Shown: positions 40,211 through 49,753, numbered from the stretch's first letter. The stretch: 64,000 nucleotides of DNA from Vibrio sp. ES.051 (GCF_002563795.1 NZ_PDJL01000006.1:613311-677310); one strand, 5' to 3'. The notes: a model not told the origin generated them from the letters alone. Made by a program: numbers and translations.

Positions 40211-40214
40211 ATTT

Positions 40215-40652
40215 ATGCGTAATGTAGATTTCTCACCACTATACCGTAATGCCATTGGTTTTGACCGTCTGCTAAATCTGATGGAAGCCAACACAGCGAA
40301 AAATGCATCTGGCGGTTACCCTCCATACAACATTGAACAACAGGACGATCACAACTACCGTATTACTATGGCAGTTGCAGGGTTCTCTGAAGACCAACTC
40401 GACCTGACTCAAAACGAAAACATGTTGATTGTGAGAGGGGAGCGTAAAGCGGAAGAAGGTAAAAACTACGTTTACCAAGGCATTGCCGAGCGCGACTTCG
40501 AACGCAAGTTCCAACTAGCGGATTACGTGAAAGTGACCGGCGCTTCGATGGAAAATGGGCTACTGCACATTGATTTGGTTCGTGAAATTCCAGAAGCAAT
40601 GCAACCACGTAAAATTGCTATCGGCAGCAATAGCTTGCTAGAAAATAACTAA
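40215..40652 (+). CDS. ibpA: Small heat-shock protein IbpA (Hsp20)
   Basis: 145 residues. Starts MRNVDFSPLYRNAIGFDRL as in E. coli IbpA; an alpha-crystallin domain follows (YRITMAVAGFSEDQLDL, MLIVRGERK, ERDFERKFQLADYVKV, MENGLLHIDLVREIPE), and a short tail. It holds unfolding proteins in aggregates for DnaK/ClpB. Expression is probably controlled twice: by a sigma32-like promoter and by a ROSE thermometer. Confidence 0.96.
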   Translation: MRNVDFSPLYRNAIGFDRLLNLMEANTAKNASGGYPPYNIEQQDDHNYRITMAVAGFSEDQLDLTQNENMLIVRGERKAEEGKNYVYQGIAERDFERKFQLADYVKVTGASMENGLLHIDLVREIPEAMQPRKIAIGSNSLLENN

Positions 40653-40680
40653 TCAGCGAGTGACTGCCCTATAGAGTGAG

Positions 40681-40707
40681 AAAGAGCGCCAGTTGGCGCT
40701 CTTTTTA
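40681..40707 (+). terminator. ibpA terminator (possibly bidirectional)
   Basis: Stem AAAGAGCGCC (40681-40690) with GGCGCTCTTT (40695-40704), AGTT loop and T-run. It faces the end of avtA at 40737. Confidence 0.88.
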
Positions 40708-40736
40708 ATTGGAGTCGTCGAAGCGATTATTGCGTA

Positions 40737-41990
40737 TTACAGACCTTGTTGGTAAGCCTTTTCCACTTCTTCCGCGATGATCGCAATGCCTTTCTGCATC
40801 ATTTCATCGTCTTGCACGTAGTTCATGCGCAAGCATTGATGAGCATGCTCCCACTCGTCTTGCTGACCAATAAAGAAGTATTCACCCGGAACAATCAATA
40901 CCCCACGCGCTTTCAAGCGTTGGTACAACGCCATTGTCGTAATTGGCAGCTCATCAAACCATAACCACAAGAAGATAGCGCCTTCCGGTTTGTGGATGCG
41001 GAATCGCTCATCGGTAATGGCTTGTTGCAGCAATTCAACCGCGCGTTGCGACTTCTGCTTGTAGAACGGCTTAATCACCTCTGAACTCAGTTTAAGCAGA
41101 TCGCCTTTACCGATGATGTGGTTTGCCAGTGCCGGGCCGAGACTGCCCGGTGCTAAGCTGATGATGCCATTCATATTGGTTAACGCTTGAGTGATTTCTT
41201 CACTCGCAATCACAATCCCGCAACGCACCCCCGGTAAGCCAAGCTTAGATAGGCTCATGCATAGGATGGTGTTGTCATTCCAGAACGGCTCGACATCTTC
41301 AAAGATGATATTCGGGAACGGCAAACCGTAGGCGTTATCGATGATCAACGGAATGTGATTCTCACGTGCGAGTTTATCCAGCTTACGTACTTCTTCGTCG
41401 GTCAGTACGTTACCCGTTGGATTGGTTGGGCGAGATGCACAGATGGCCGCAACAGAGTCGTCGACGGTTAGCTGCTCAAAATCGACGTGGTATTTAAACA
41501 ATCCGTTGTCGAGTAGCTCGATTTCTGGGTGGTAAGAGACAAAGATATCTTCATCAATGCCCGCGTCCCCATAGCCGATGTATTCAGGTGCGATCGGCAG
41601 AAGGACTTTCTTGTGTGAACCGTCTGGCTGCTTCCCTGCCAGCAAGTTGAACAAGTAGAAGAACCCGCTTTGGCTGCCGTTGGTTAGGCTGATGTTCTTC
41701 TCTGAAATGTTCCAACCGTAGGTTTCACGAAATAATTGCGCGAGCGCTTTTACAAATGCATCTTTACCTTGCGGGCCATCATAATTGGCGAGAGCAGCAA
41801 CGAGTTCGCCACTGGCGAGCATTTCTTCACTGGTTTGGTGAAAGTAGTCGAGCATGGCAGGAATGGCGGCGGGGTTACCTCCACCGAGCATAATGGCACC
41901 TGGTGTGCGTAGACCATCATTCAAATCGTCCATTAACTGCGTAATACCTGAATACTGATTAAATTTTTCACCAAACTTTGAAAACTGCAT
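40737..41990 (-). CDS. avtA: Valine-pyruvate aminotransferase
   Basis: 417 residues of fold-type I PLP aminotransferase. The PLP lysine is in CMSLSKLGLPGVRCG; ASRPTNPTGNVLT and DNAYGLPFP are cofactor-binding landmarks. It makes L-valine from alanine and 2-ketoisovalerate. Start MQFSKFGEKFNQYSGI and its position beside ibpA and glyQS match other vibrios (avtA in V. cholerae lies between ibpA and glyS). Confidence 0.92.
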   Translation of the reverse strand: MQFSKFGEKFNQYSGITQLMDDLNDGLRTPGAIMLGGGNPAAIPAMLDYFHQTSEEMLASGELVAALANYDGPQGKDAFVKALAQLFRETYGWNISEKNISLTNGSQSGFFYLFNLLAGKQPDGSHKKVLLPIAPEYIGYGDAGIDEDIFVSYHPEIELLDNGLFKYHVDFEQLTVDDSVAAICASRPTNPTGNVLTDEEVRKLDKLARENHIPLIIDNAYGLPFPNIIFEDVEPFWNDNTILCMSLSKLGLPGVRCGIVIASEEITQALTNMNGIISLAPGSLGPALANHIIGKGDLLKLSSEVIKPFYKQKSQRAVELLQQAITDERFRIHKPEGAIFLWLWFDELPITTMALYQRLKARGVLIVPGEYFFIGQQDEWEHAHQCLRMNYVQDDEMMQKGIAIIAEEVEKAYQQGL

Positions 41991-42171
41991 GCGTACTTAT
42001 ACCTAATTCATAGTGATTGCTTTATGTATTTTGAATACTGACGAAATACCAGCTCATAGAGTAATACTTGACCTTACCCTAATGTTATTACGACGCAAAG
42101 TGTGAATTTACTCGAACAAGGAAAAAGTTTGTCATCAGGGTTGGTGAGGGAAGCTTGCACAGAAAGAGGTG

Positions 42172-42200
42172 ATGAAAAAGGGAAGCGCGTTGCTTCCCTT
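42172..42200 (-). terminator. Terminator of the alpha-amylase gene
   Basis: Stem AAGGGAAGC (42178-42186) with GCTTCCCTT (42192-42200), then TTTTTC on the minus strand. The same stem sequence recurs as the glyS terminator at 44462. Confidence 0.88.
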
Positions 42201-42218
42201 GCTGGTGGAGTGAATCGG

Positions 42219-44303
42219 CTATTCGCCCGTGTAGACGATCAGCACTTTGTCGTCTTGGTATTGACGCTCGAATGCGTAATACCCTTCTTGATGGCGTGTG
42301 ATGTGCTTACCTTGTGCAACAGCAGGATGGCGTTGACGAAACTCGCCCAGTTTTTGCCAGTGTTGCAGCAAGTCTTCGCGTTCACCATGAATCTTATCCC
42401 ATGGCATATCTGAGCGAGTACCTTGGTGAGCATCTGAGCCTGTAATGCCAAAATCACGGGCGATCTCATCGCCGTAATAGATTTGCACCGCACCCGGTGC
42501 CAGCATTAACGCATTGGCGGCACGTGCTTGGTCATCAAAGCTGCGGCTGCGTGCTGACCAAAACAGCTGTGTATCGTGTGAAGACAGGTAGCTCAACACG
42601 TTGAACTCCGGATCCGAGTTAATACGTTCTGCGTAGCGGTGGTAATCACTATCAAGTTGAGCAAAGCATTTCAGCGCTTTTGGTGCGACGTCGGATTGGA
42701 ATTCAAAGTTGATGATCGAATCAAACCCATTATCAAAATATGGACTCTTCACCACGCTGTGCGCCCACACTTCACCCGTCATCCAGAATGGCAAGTTATC
42801 TAACGCTTTATCAGGGTGGTTTTCCTTCCATTGTGCCAGTGCTTGAGTGGTGCTGGCTTTGAGTTCTTCCCACGCCTGCATTTCGACGTGTTTGGCGGTG
42901 TCGACGCGGAAGCCATCAATGCCGTAATCCCGTACCCAATCCGATAGCCACGTAATCAGATGCTCACGTGGGGTTTTCAACGCATCTTGCGCATTGGTGT
43001 CTTTATTGTGGAAGAAGTTAGGCAACCCCGTTTTTTGCGTCGATTCGGTTTTGAGATCGGGTAGGAAGTTCAAAGACATGTTGATGTCGTTGTATCCCGG
43101 CGCATCGTAATCGCCAATGTCGGTGCGAATCCAATCTTTGCCCCACCATTTATTCCACGCTTCGTCATCACCGTATTTGATGTAGTCGTTAAAGCTGTGC
43201 CAGCTTTGACCGGATTTTGGCTGCCAATCAGTCCATTTCTCACCAAGGATTTCTTTAGCTTCTTGCTCATCAAGGTAAAGCTGACCAAATCCAAATTCCT
43301 GCATGTCGGCCAATGTCGCATAGCCAGTGTGGTTCATGACCACATCCCAGATCACGCGGATGCCTTTCTTGTGCGCGGTATCGATGAAGGTTCTGAGTTC
43401 CTCTTCGGTACCCATGTTGGCATCGAGCTTGGTCCAATCTTGATGGTAATAGCCGTGATAACCGTAATGTTTAAAGTCGCCTTTGTCACCACCGCCAACC
43501 CAGCCATGGATTTGCTCAAGCGGCGAGGTGAGCCAAATGGCATTCACGCCAAGTGATTCGATGTAATCGAGCTTTTTCGTCAGACCGGCTAAGTCACCAC
43601 CGTGGAAGGTACCGATTTCGTGCTTGCCGTCTTTGCTGCGACCGTAGCTGTTGTCATTATCTGGATTGCCATTGTAGAAACGGTCGGTCATCACGAAGTA
43701 GACCGTTGCGTTATCCCAATTGAAAGGTTTCTCGGCTTGCTGCTCAACCTCTTCTAGCAACAACAGACCTTGGCTCATCGGGCCTGGCTGCATGGTTACG
43801 CTGCCATTGGCGACGGTGGCTTGTTGTCCGGTGAGCGCATCACGAACGACCGTGTCATCATTAAAGGTTTGGGCAACGTTGATGGTTTTTGGCGTATCGG
43901 TTGCGATAGGGCAAGAGTAGGTAATGTCTTGGTTCTGTTTGGGCTTGAGTTTTACCGTCAGCTCGTTAGTGTCTGGATTAAGCGTAAATTGGTAGATGTT
44001 GGCTTTGAAGATGCGCAGCGGTATTTTGGCATCGGTGGCGCAGTTATCCATTTTTAACGGACGATTGAATTTGATGCGATCTTCTTCTGCCAAAGCAAAG
44101 CTGCTGCCACAGGTTTGGTTGCTGTCGGCAATGGTAAAGGTGTAGCTGCCTTTTTCTAGTTTTTGCTCGGCGACAACTAAGCCGTCAGCGTTTGGTTCGA
44201 AGACGGCGGTATTGTCTCCTACACTTAATGCGATGGCATTTTCTGGAATCTGGCTGCAGGCACTCAGTAGTCCGATAGAGAGTGCGATAACTGTTTTTTT
44301 CAT
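42219..44303 (-). CDS. malS: Lipoprotein alpha-amylase, MalS-like (GH13)
   Basis: 694 residues. A signal peptide ends in LLSACS, a lipobox with Cys16, so the enzyme is probably anchored to a membrane; E. coli MalS is a soluble periplasmic protein. Residues 20-195 form a beta-rich N-terminal region. The GH13 barrel has DVVMNH (320-325), nucleophile Asp468 in GFRVDTAKH, acid/base Glu511 in TGEVW and Asp577 in SSHDTQ. It cuts maltodextrins. The ribosome site GGAAGGAC precedes the ATG. Confidence 0.9.
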   Translation of the reverse strand: MKKTVIALSIGLLSACSQIPENAIALSVGDNTAVFEPNADGLVVAEQKLEKGSYTFTIADSNQTCGSSFALAEEDRIKFNRPLKMDNCATDAKIPLRIFKANIYQFTLNPDTNELTVKLKPKQNQDITYSCPIATDTPKTINVAQTFNDDTVVRDALTGQQATVANGSVTMQPGPMSQGLLLLEEVEQQAEKPFNWDNATVYFVMTDRFYNGNPDNDNSYGRSKDGKHEIGTFHGGDLAGLTKKLDYIESLGVNAIWLTSPLEQIHGWVGGGDKGDFKHYGYHGYYHQDWTKLDANMGTEEELRTFIDTAHKKGIRVIWDVVMNHTGYATLADMQEFGFGQLYLDEQEAKEILGEKWTDWQPKSGQSWHSFNDYIKYGDDEAWNKWWGKDWIRTDIGDYDAPGYNDINMSLNFLPDLKTESTQKTGLPNFFHNKDTNAQDALKTPREHLITWLSDWVRDYGIDGFRVDTAKHVEMQAWEELKASTTQALAQWKENHPDKALDNLPFWMTGEVWAHSVVKSPYFDNGFDSIINFEFQSDVAPKALKCFAQLDSDYHRYAERINSDPEFNVLSYLSSHDTQLFWSARSRSFDDQARAANALMLAPGAVQIYYGDEIARDFGITGSDAHQGTRSDMPWDKIHGEREDLLQHWQKLGEFRQRHPAVAQGKHITRHQEGYYAFERQYQDDKVLIVYTGE

Positions 44304-44461
44304 TGTGTCCTTCCCCCGAATAAACAGTCCTGTTATAGCAAAACTGTGCCTCTACAATCCGAGCTCTACAGCAACAAGTTAAACGCGTTTCACCCTACAA
44401 ATTTTTGCCTTGTTCACAAAATGAATAATAAGAACCAGTTATCTCCATTTGAAGGCAACAA

Positions 44462-44487
44462 AAAAGGGAAGCCGATGCTTCCCTTTT
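44462..44487 (-). terminator. glyQS terminator
   Basis: Stem AAAAGGGAAGC (44462-44472) with GCTTCCCTTTT (44477-44487), CGAT loop, then T-rich sequence on the minus strand. Located 35 bp after the glyS stop. Confidence 0.88.
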
Positions 44488-44522
44488 ACTTATCTCTTAA
44501 TGACTTCTGAATCAGTAATGAA

Positions 44523-46589
44523 TTACTTTTGAAGAACAGAGATGTCTGCGATCTGTAAGAACAGGTTACGTAGGTTGTTTAGTAGTGTCAGGCGGTTCTT
44601 CTTAAGCGCTTCGTCGTCTGCCATTACCATTACGTTATCAAAGAACGCATCCACTGGCTCACGGAGGTCTGCTAGCTTGCTTAGGGCTTCTTGGTAGTTA
44701 CCGGTTGCAAATGCAGGCTCTAGCGCTTCAGTCATGACTTCAACGCTTTCTGCTAGTGCTTTTTCTGCGTCTTCTTGTAGCAAGGCGAGGTCAATCTCAT
44801 CTGCAAGCTCGCCGTCGAATTTCGCGAGGATGTTACCGACACGTTTGTTCGCAGCTGCTAGAGACTCTGCCGCTTCTAGTTCACGGAAGTGAGAAACTGC
44901 TTTAACACGTTGGTCGAAGTCTGTTGGTTTCGTCGGGCGACGCGCTAGAACCGCTTGAATGATGTCGACGCTGAAGCCTTCGTCTTGGTACCAAGCACGG
45001 AAACGACCAAGCATGAATTCAATTACGTCTTGCTCAACGTTGTCGTTGGTTAGACGGTCACCGAACAGTGATTTTGCTTTCGCTACTAGGTCAACGAGAT
45101 CTAAGTTGTAGCCGTATTCAACGATGATACGTAGTACACCTAACGATGCGCGGCGTAGTGCGAATGGGTCGCTGCCTTTTGGCGCTTGACCGATACCGAA
45201 GATACCGACGATAGTGTCCAGCTTGTCAGCCATTGCAACTGCGGTTGACACGCCGTTAGATGGCAGTTCATCGCCTGCGAAACGAGGCATGTATTGCTCG
45301 TTCAGTGCGACTGCAACTTCTTCTGCTTCACCGTCGTGGCGAGCGTAGTGCATACCCATGACACCTTGAGTATCGGTAAATTCGAATACCATCGAGGTCA
45401 TGAGGTCACATTTTGCTAGTAGACCAGCACGCTTTGATTTCTCAACGTCAGCACCGATTTGCTCTGCAATGTAGCCAGCAAGCTCGGTGATGCGGTCGGT
45501 TTTGTCTTTGATCGTCCCTAGTTGCTTTTGGAAGATCGCTTGCTCTAATTCTGGCAGACGGTCGATAAGCGGATGCTTACGGTCTGTGTTGAAGAAGAAT
45601 TCGGCATCAGCAAGACGAGGACGAACTACTTTCTCGTTACCTTCGATTACGTAACGAGGCTCTTTCGACTCGATGTTTGAAACGAAGATAAAGTTCGGAA
45701 GCAGTTTGTTGTTCTCGTCATAGACTGGGAAGTACTTTTGGTCACCTTTCATGGTGTAAACCAATGCTTCAGAAGGCACAGTTAGGAACTCTTCTTCGAA
45801 CTTCGCGGTGAGTACCACGGGCCATTCCACCAGAGAGGTGACTTCTTCTACTAGATCATCTTCTAGGTCAGCGATACCGCCAACTTCTGCTGCCGCTTTT
45901 TGTGCGTCTGCGAGAATGATGGCTTTACGTGCTTCGTAATCGGCCATGACTTTACCGCGCTCTTCTAGGATCGCAGGGTACTGCTCAGCAGAATCAATAG
46001 CGAACTCTTGTTCACCCATGAAGCGGTGACCACGGATAGTACGGCTTGATGCAACACCAAGGATCTCGCCTTCGATGAGATCGCTGCCCATGAGCATGGT
46101 GAGGGTCTTAACTGGACGGATAAATTGTGTGGTTTTGTTACCCCAGCGCATTGGTTTTGCGATAGGTAGATTTGCTAGGGCTTTCGCTGCAAGTTCAACG
46201 ACGATTTCAGTTGTTGGCTTACCTTGCACTTCTTGTTTGAACAGTAGCCATTCGCCTTTGTCGGTTACCATGCGCTCTGCTTGATCAACCGTGATGCCAC
46301 AACCGCGTGCCCAGCCTTGAGCCGCTTTTGTTGGGTTGCCTTCCGCGTCAAATGCTGCAGAAACCGCAGGACCACGTTTTTCAACGATTTTGTCTGATTG
46401 GCTTTCTGCTAGTGCCGCGACTTTTAGCGCCAGACGACGAGGTGCCGCGAACCATTTCACGCCTTCGTGAGCAAGCTCAGCGCTTTTTAGTTCTGCTTCG
46501 AAGTTTGCTGCGAATGCTTCAGCTAGCGTACGAAGTTGCGTTGGTGGTAGCTCTTCGGTACCTAGCTCGATTAGAAATTCTTTTGCCAT
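44523..46589 (-). CDS. glyS: Glycine-tRNA ligase beta subunit
   Basis: 688 residues, equal to E. coli GlyS (689). Begins MAKEFLIELGTEELPPTQL, the B3/B4-like signature, and ends with the anticodon-binding helical domain. It forms the alpha2beta2 enzyme with GlyQ. It lies 13 bp downstream of glyQ. Confidence 0.97.
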   Translation of the reverse strand: MAKEFLIELGTEELPPTQLRTLAEAFAANFEAELKSAELAHEGVKWFAAPRRLALKVAALAESQSDKIVEKRGPAVSAAFDAEGNPTKAAQGWARGCGITVDQAERMVTDKGEWLLFKQEVQGKPTTEIVVELAAKALANLPIAKPMRWGNKTTQFIRPVKTLTMLMGSDLIEGEILGVASSRTIRGHRFMGEQEFAIDSAEQYPAILEERGKVMADYEARKAIILADAQKAAAEVGGIADLEDDLVEEVTSLVEWPVVLTAKFEEEFLTVPSEALVYTMKGDQKYFPVYDENNKLLPNFIFVSNIESKEPRYVIEGNEKVVRPRLADAEFFFNTDRKHPLIDRLPELEQAIFQKQLGTIKDKTDRITELAGYIAEQIGADVEKSKRAGLLAKCDLMTSMVFEFTDTQGVMGMHYARHDGEAEEVAVALNEQYMPRFAGDELPSNGVSTAVAMADKLDTIVGIFGIGQAPKGSDPFALRRASLGVLRIIVEYGYNLDLVDLVAKAKSLFGDRLTNDNVEQDVIEFMLGRFRAWYQDEGFSVDIIQAVLARRPTKPTDFDQRVKAVSHFRELEAAESLAAANKRVGNILAKFDGELADEIDLALLQEDAEKALAESVEVMTEALEPAFATGNYQEALSKLADLREPVDAFFDNVMVMADDEALKKNRLTLLNNLRNLFLQIADISVLQK

Positions 46590-46602
46590 GTTACTCTACC
46601 TC

Positions 46603-47520
46603 TTACGCTTGTTCTTTCTTACACATTGGGAAGCCAAGCGCTTCACGTGATGCGTAGTATGCTTCTGCAACTGCTTTGGTTAGGTTGCGGATACGAAGGA
46701 TGTAACGTTGGCGCTCGGTAACCGAGATCGCTTTGCGCGCATCAAGGATGTTGAATGCGTGACCCGCTTTTAGAATGCGCTCATAAGCAGGAAGCGGCAG
46801 TGGCTTCTCAAGCTCAAGCAGTTCTTTACACTCTTTCTCGCACTGATCGAAGAAAGTGAATAGAAAATCTACGTCAGCGTGTTCGAAGTTGTAAGTCGAT
46901 TGCTCCACTTCGTTTTGGTGGAAGATATCACCGTAAGTAACGTTCGATCCGTCAGGCGCCACGTTCCAGACTAAGTCGTATACCGAGTCTACTTCTTGGA
47001 TGTACATGGCTAGACGTTCGATACCGTAAGTGATTTCACCAGTCACGGGTTTACATTCAAGGCCGCCAACTTGTTGGAAGTAAGTGAACTGAGTCACTTC
47101 CATGCCGTTGAGCCAAACTTCCCAGCCTAGACCCCATGCACCGAGTGTTGGGTTTTCCCAGTTGTCTTCTACGAAACGGATGTCGTGAACCAGTGGGTCA
47201 ATACCAAGAACTTCAAGGGAGCCAAGGTACAACTCTTGAATATTGTCTGGCGATGGTTTTAGCGCTACTTGGAATTGGTAGTAGTGCTGAAGACGGTTAG
47301 GGTTTTCACCGTAACGGCCATCAGTTGGACGACGTGAAGGTTGTACATAAGCTGTCGACATTGGCTCTGGGCCAAGCGCTCGTAGACAGGTCATTGGGTG
47401 AGAGGTACCCGCACCCACTTCCATGTCGAGTGGTTGAACTATGGTGCAACCATTTTGAGCCCAATAATCCTGCAGCGCGAGGATCATTCCCTGGAAGGTT
47501 TTGATATCGTATTTTTGCAT
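46603..47520 (-). CDS. glyQ: Glycine-tRNA ligase alpha subunit
   Basis: 305 residues, the family length. Characteristic segments are FQGMILALQDYWAQNGC, GAGTSHPMT, and TYFQQVGGLE. It carries the active site for glycine activation. First gene of glyQS; the start is the ATG at 47518-47520. No T-box is seen upstream. Confidence 0.97.
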   Translation of the reverse strand: MQKYDIKTFQGMILALQDYWAQNGCTIVQPLDMEVGAGTSHPMTCLRALGPEPMSTAYVQPSRRPTDGRYGENPNRLQHYYQFQVALKPSPDNIQELYLGSLEVLGIDPLVHDIRFVEDNWENPTLGAWGLGWEVWLNGMEVTQFTYFQQVGGLECKPVTGEITYGIERLAMYIQEVDSVYDLVWNVAPDGSNVTYGDIFHQNEVEQSTYNFEHADVDFLFTFFDQCEKECKELLELEKPLPLPAYERILKAGHAFNILDARKAISVTERQRYILRIRNLTKAVAEAYYASREALGFPMCKKEQA

Positions 47521-47767
47521 AAGTCAGGTTCGCGCGATTCTCTTGTTACTCGTTAATCTGTCCTTTATATAGCGAGTTTTTCAACGCTAATAAAGGTGAT
47601 AAAGAGTAATTTTGGTTGAATAAATTAACAATCTAGTATACCGAGATATTGAGCATGGGAGTAGAGCAAATCTTGATTAATTCGTGGGCATCTTTCTCCT
47701 TTAATCGAAATTTAATGGCTTATTTGTCTAAATTTTCTTAAAAGGGAGTTTTCACATGTATTGACGC

Positions 47768-47796
47768 TTGAGATGCCCATCAAAGGTGGCTAGAAT
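47768..47796 (+). promoter_or_regulatory. Promoter of the manganese riboswitch/exporter transcript
   Basis: TTGAGA (47768-47773), 17-base spacer, TAGAAT (47791-47796). Transcription would start at about 47803, at the 5' edge of the riboswitch. Confidence 0.65.
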
Positions 47797-47801
47797 TGCG
47801 C

Positions 47802-47957
47802 CCGTCTTTGGGGAGTAGCTTACCCGGTGAAGTTTCTGTTTCATCTGGTTCGTTCGTCAACATAATTGGTGCAAAATCACCATGGCGTTCGAGACTTGAA
47901 GCCTTTCAAGTTTAGCAAGACCTTAGACAAATCATCACGAACCGGGGTAGGGGCGTG
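47802..47957 (+). ncRNA. yybP-ykoY manganese riboswitch
   Basis: The conserved opening GGGGAGTAGC (47810-47819) and a long structured leader ending GGGGTAGGGGCGTGAGG match the yybP-ykoY family, which senses Mn2+. Its position before an UPF0016 exporter gene is the usual one in vibrios. Mn2+ binding would raise expression of the exporter; whether control is transcriptional or translational is not settled by sequence. The rest of the 47521-47760 gap holds no recognised element. Confidence 0.85.
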
Positions 47958-48006
47958 AGGTTTGTCTTTGGTTCAATATCATAATCCCTGCCCCAATGAG
48001 CATGTC

Positions 48007-48561
48007 GTGAGCGTTTTAGCTATTTCAATTACTACTGTAGCGTTAGCAGAAATTGGCGATAAGACCCAATTGCTATCTCTATTACTCGCCAGCCGTTACC
48101 GCAAACCAATCCCAATTATTGCCGCCATCTTTTTGGCAACCATTGCCAACCACGCTTTGGCGGCATGGTTAGGCGTGGTTGTCGCTGACTATTTATCACC
48201 GGATATTTTAAAGTGGGTGCTGGTGGTCAGCTTTGTCGCCATGGCGGCTTGGGTACTGATTCCTGATAAGTTGGATGATGACGAGCCGATCTCCAATCGC
48301 GGTCCGTTTATTGCCAGCTTTATTGCTTTCTTTGTGGCTGAGATTGGCGACAAGACGCAAATTGCGACCTCTATCCTAGGCGCACAATACGCGGATGCGC
48401 TGAGTTGGGTGATTTTGGGAACCACCATCGGTATGTTACTGGCCAATATACCTGTGGTGCTGATTGGTAAACTGTCTGCGGATAAGTTGCCTTTAGCTCT
48501 GATCCGTAAGGTGACCGCGTTCCTGTTTATTGCACTAGCGATTGGCGCAGCATTGGTCTAA
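48007..48561 (+). CDS. mneA: Manganese exporter MneA (UPF0016)
   Basis: 184 residues from the GTG at 48007, giving MSVLAISITTVALAEIGDKT in agreement with other vibrios; an upstream TTG (47962) lies near the riboswitch end and would add 15 unlikely residues. Two inverted-repeat halves each contain the motif EIGDKTQ (about 15-21 and 108-114) typical of Gdt1/UPF0016 cation exporters, and six membrane segments are present. The riboswitch upstream supports Mn2+ as substrate. Confidence 0.93.
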   Translation: MSVLAISITTVALAEIGDKTQLLSLLLASRYRKPIPIIAAIFLATIANHALAAWLGVVVADYLSPDILKWVLVVSFVAMAAWVLIPDKLDDDEPISNRGPFIASFIAFFVAEIGDKTQIATSILGAQYADALSWVILGTTIGMLLANIPVVLIGKLSADKLPLALIRKVTAFLFIALAIGAALV

Positions 48562-48722
48562 TTTTTCATTTTATAAAATGGTGCGAATTATCAATAACTA
48601 GTGGAGCAGTGTGTCGCTTGAAACTCTGAGCGAAAATCGTTCCGTTACGTGACGGATGATATATTAGTGTCATACTTGTCATGGTAGTTTAATGATGTGA
48701 ATGATAGCGAGAGGGCAAGTTT

Positions 48723-48983
48723 ATGCTTACACGTTACATGGGGATGTCCCCAAAAAATCAGAGTTATTTATTCACTTTTGGTTTAGCGCTGTGCTTATTA
48801 GCCATGGTATTAACCGATATGTGGTTACCGATTGTGGCAGGATCGTTCGTTCTTACTGGGTTAACCGTCGAGGCGTGGATTCGTGTTGCTCACATCATCC
48901 CGATGCATGAAGAGATGCGGGCAATGAAAAAACAACTCAACAAGCTTCAATCGGAAGTTCGCACACTCGAATACGATGAATAA
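48723..48983 (+). CDS. Small membrane protein with C-terminal coiled coil
   Basis: 86 residues, ATG at 48723 with GAGAGGGC upstream. Two membrane helices (about 16-33 and 35-55) are followed by a charged heptad-like tail (MHEEMRAMKKQLNKLQSEVRTLEYDE). No family is recognised. It is a single-gene unit with a strong terminator directly after it. Confidence 0.75.
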   Translation: MLTRYMGMSPKNQSYLFTFGLALCLLAMVLTDMWLPIVAGSFVLTGLTVEAWIRVAHIIPMHEEMRAMKKQLNKLQSEVRTLEYDE

Positions 48984-48985
48984 AC

Positions 48986-49013
48986 AAACGGCAGCCTATT
49001 GGCTGCCGTTTTT
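48986..49013 (+). terminator. Terminator between the small membrane protein and tusA
   Basis: Stem AAACGGCAGCC (48986-48996) with GGCTGCCGTTT (49001-49011), TATT loop and T-run. Lies between convergent genes, so probably serves both. Confidence 0.9.
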
Positions 49014-49025
49014 AATTCGACCCAG

Positions 49026-49274
49026 TTATACCAATCCTTTCTTGATCAGGTACTGATACGGAACTTGTTCCGTTTGTGCCGCCATTAATTGGTGATCCAT
49101 AAAACGGCAGAAACTCGGAATGTCTCGAGTGGTGGATGGGTCGTCGGCTTTGACCAGCAAAGTCTCACCATCTTGCATGTTGCGAATTGTCTTCCTGACC
49201 ATCATCACTGGCTCCGGGCAGCGCAGTCCTTCCGCCTCTAATGTCTTTGTCGCCAGTTCAGGATTAAAGCTCAT
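49026..49274 (-). CDS. tusA: Sulfur carrier protein TusA
   Basis: 82 residues with the CPEP motif (LRCPEPVMMVRK; Cys19 is the persulfide carrier). It passes sulfur from IscS to TusBCD for 2-thiouridine in tRNA. Thus, with mnmG and mnmE, the window holds three genes for wobble-uridine modification. The ATG is at 49272-49274. Confidence 0.96.
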   Translation of the reverse strand: MSFNPELATKTLEAEGLRCPEPVMMVRKTIRNMQDGETLLVKADDPSTTRDIPSFCRFMDHQLMAAQTEQVPYQYLIKKGLV

Positions 49275-49406
49275 AGTGTGATTCTCGTAACTAACTTAGC
49301 GGTGAATTCTACGTTCGTTGAAAAAATATTCAATAGCCTCTTGGCAAAGTGAATTTTTTGTTTTACCTTAAATTAACAAGTTGGTAACAAATAACAAGGG
49401 AGGACA

Positions 49407-49589
49407 ATGGTGACCGCGTTAGACAGACTTACGATTTACTCTGTGCTGTGTTTTCTCTCGTTTTGTGCATTGGTCTTTAAGACGTCAGCTGACACCTCAT
49501 TGATGCCTTTAATCGGTATGATGGCCACTATTACTGGGATTTGGATTGAGATGCACAAATGGTCAGGTGGATCAGAGCAAGAAAATTAG
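49407..49589 (+). CDS. Small membrane protein, unknown
   Basis: 60 residues with two hydrophobic segments (about 8-26 and 32-50) and a polar C-terminus (HKWSGGSEQEN). GGGAGG lies directly before the ATG at 49407. No family is recognised. A terminator follows at 49681. Confidence 0.65.
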   Translation: MVTALDRLTIYSVLCFLSFCALVFKTSADTSLMPLIGMMATITGIWIEMHKWSGGSEQEN

Positions 49590-49680
49590 CGCTTCTTGCC
49601 TCAACCACAACACGTTCATACCGCTCACCTATTTCTTACGACACTTCATTCCGACACTATCCCCATTTTTCTTGGGCTTC

Positions 49681-49704
49681 CCCGCTGAAAGGCGGGATTT
49701 TTTT
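49681..49704 (+). terminator. Terminator upstream of the LysR gene
   Basis: Stem CCCGC (49681-49685) with GCGGG (49692-49696), then ATTTTTTTT. Confidence 0.75.
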
Positions 49705-49753
49705 TGCTCGAAGAGTACAATTTACTCAAACCTTAAAGAGTCAGTAGCAAATC

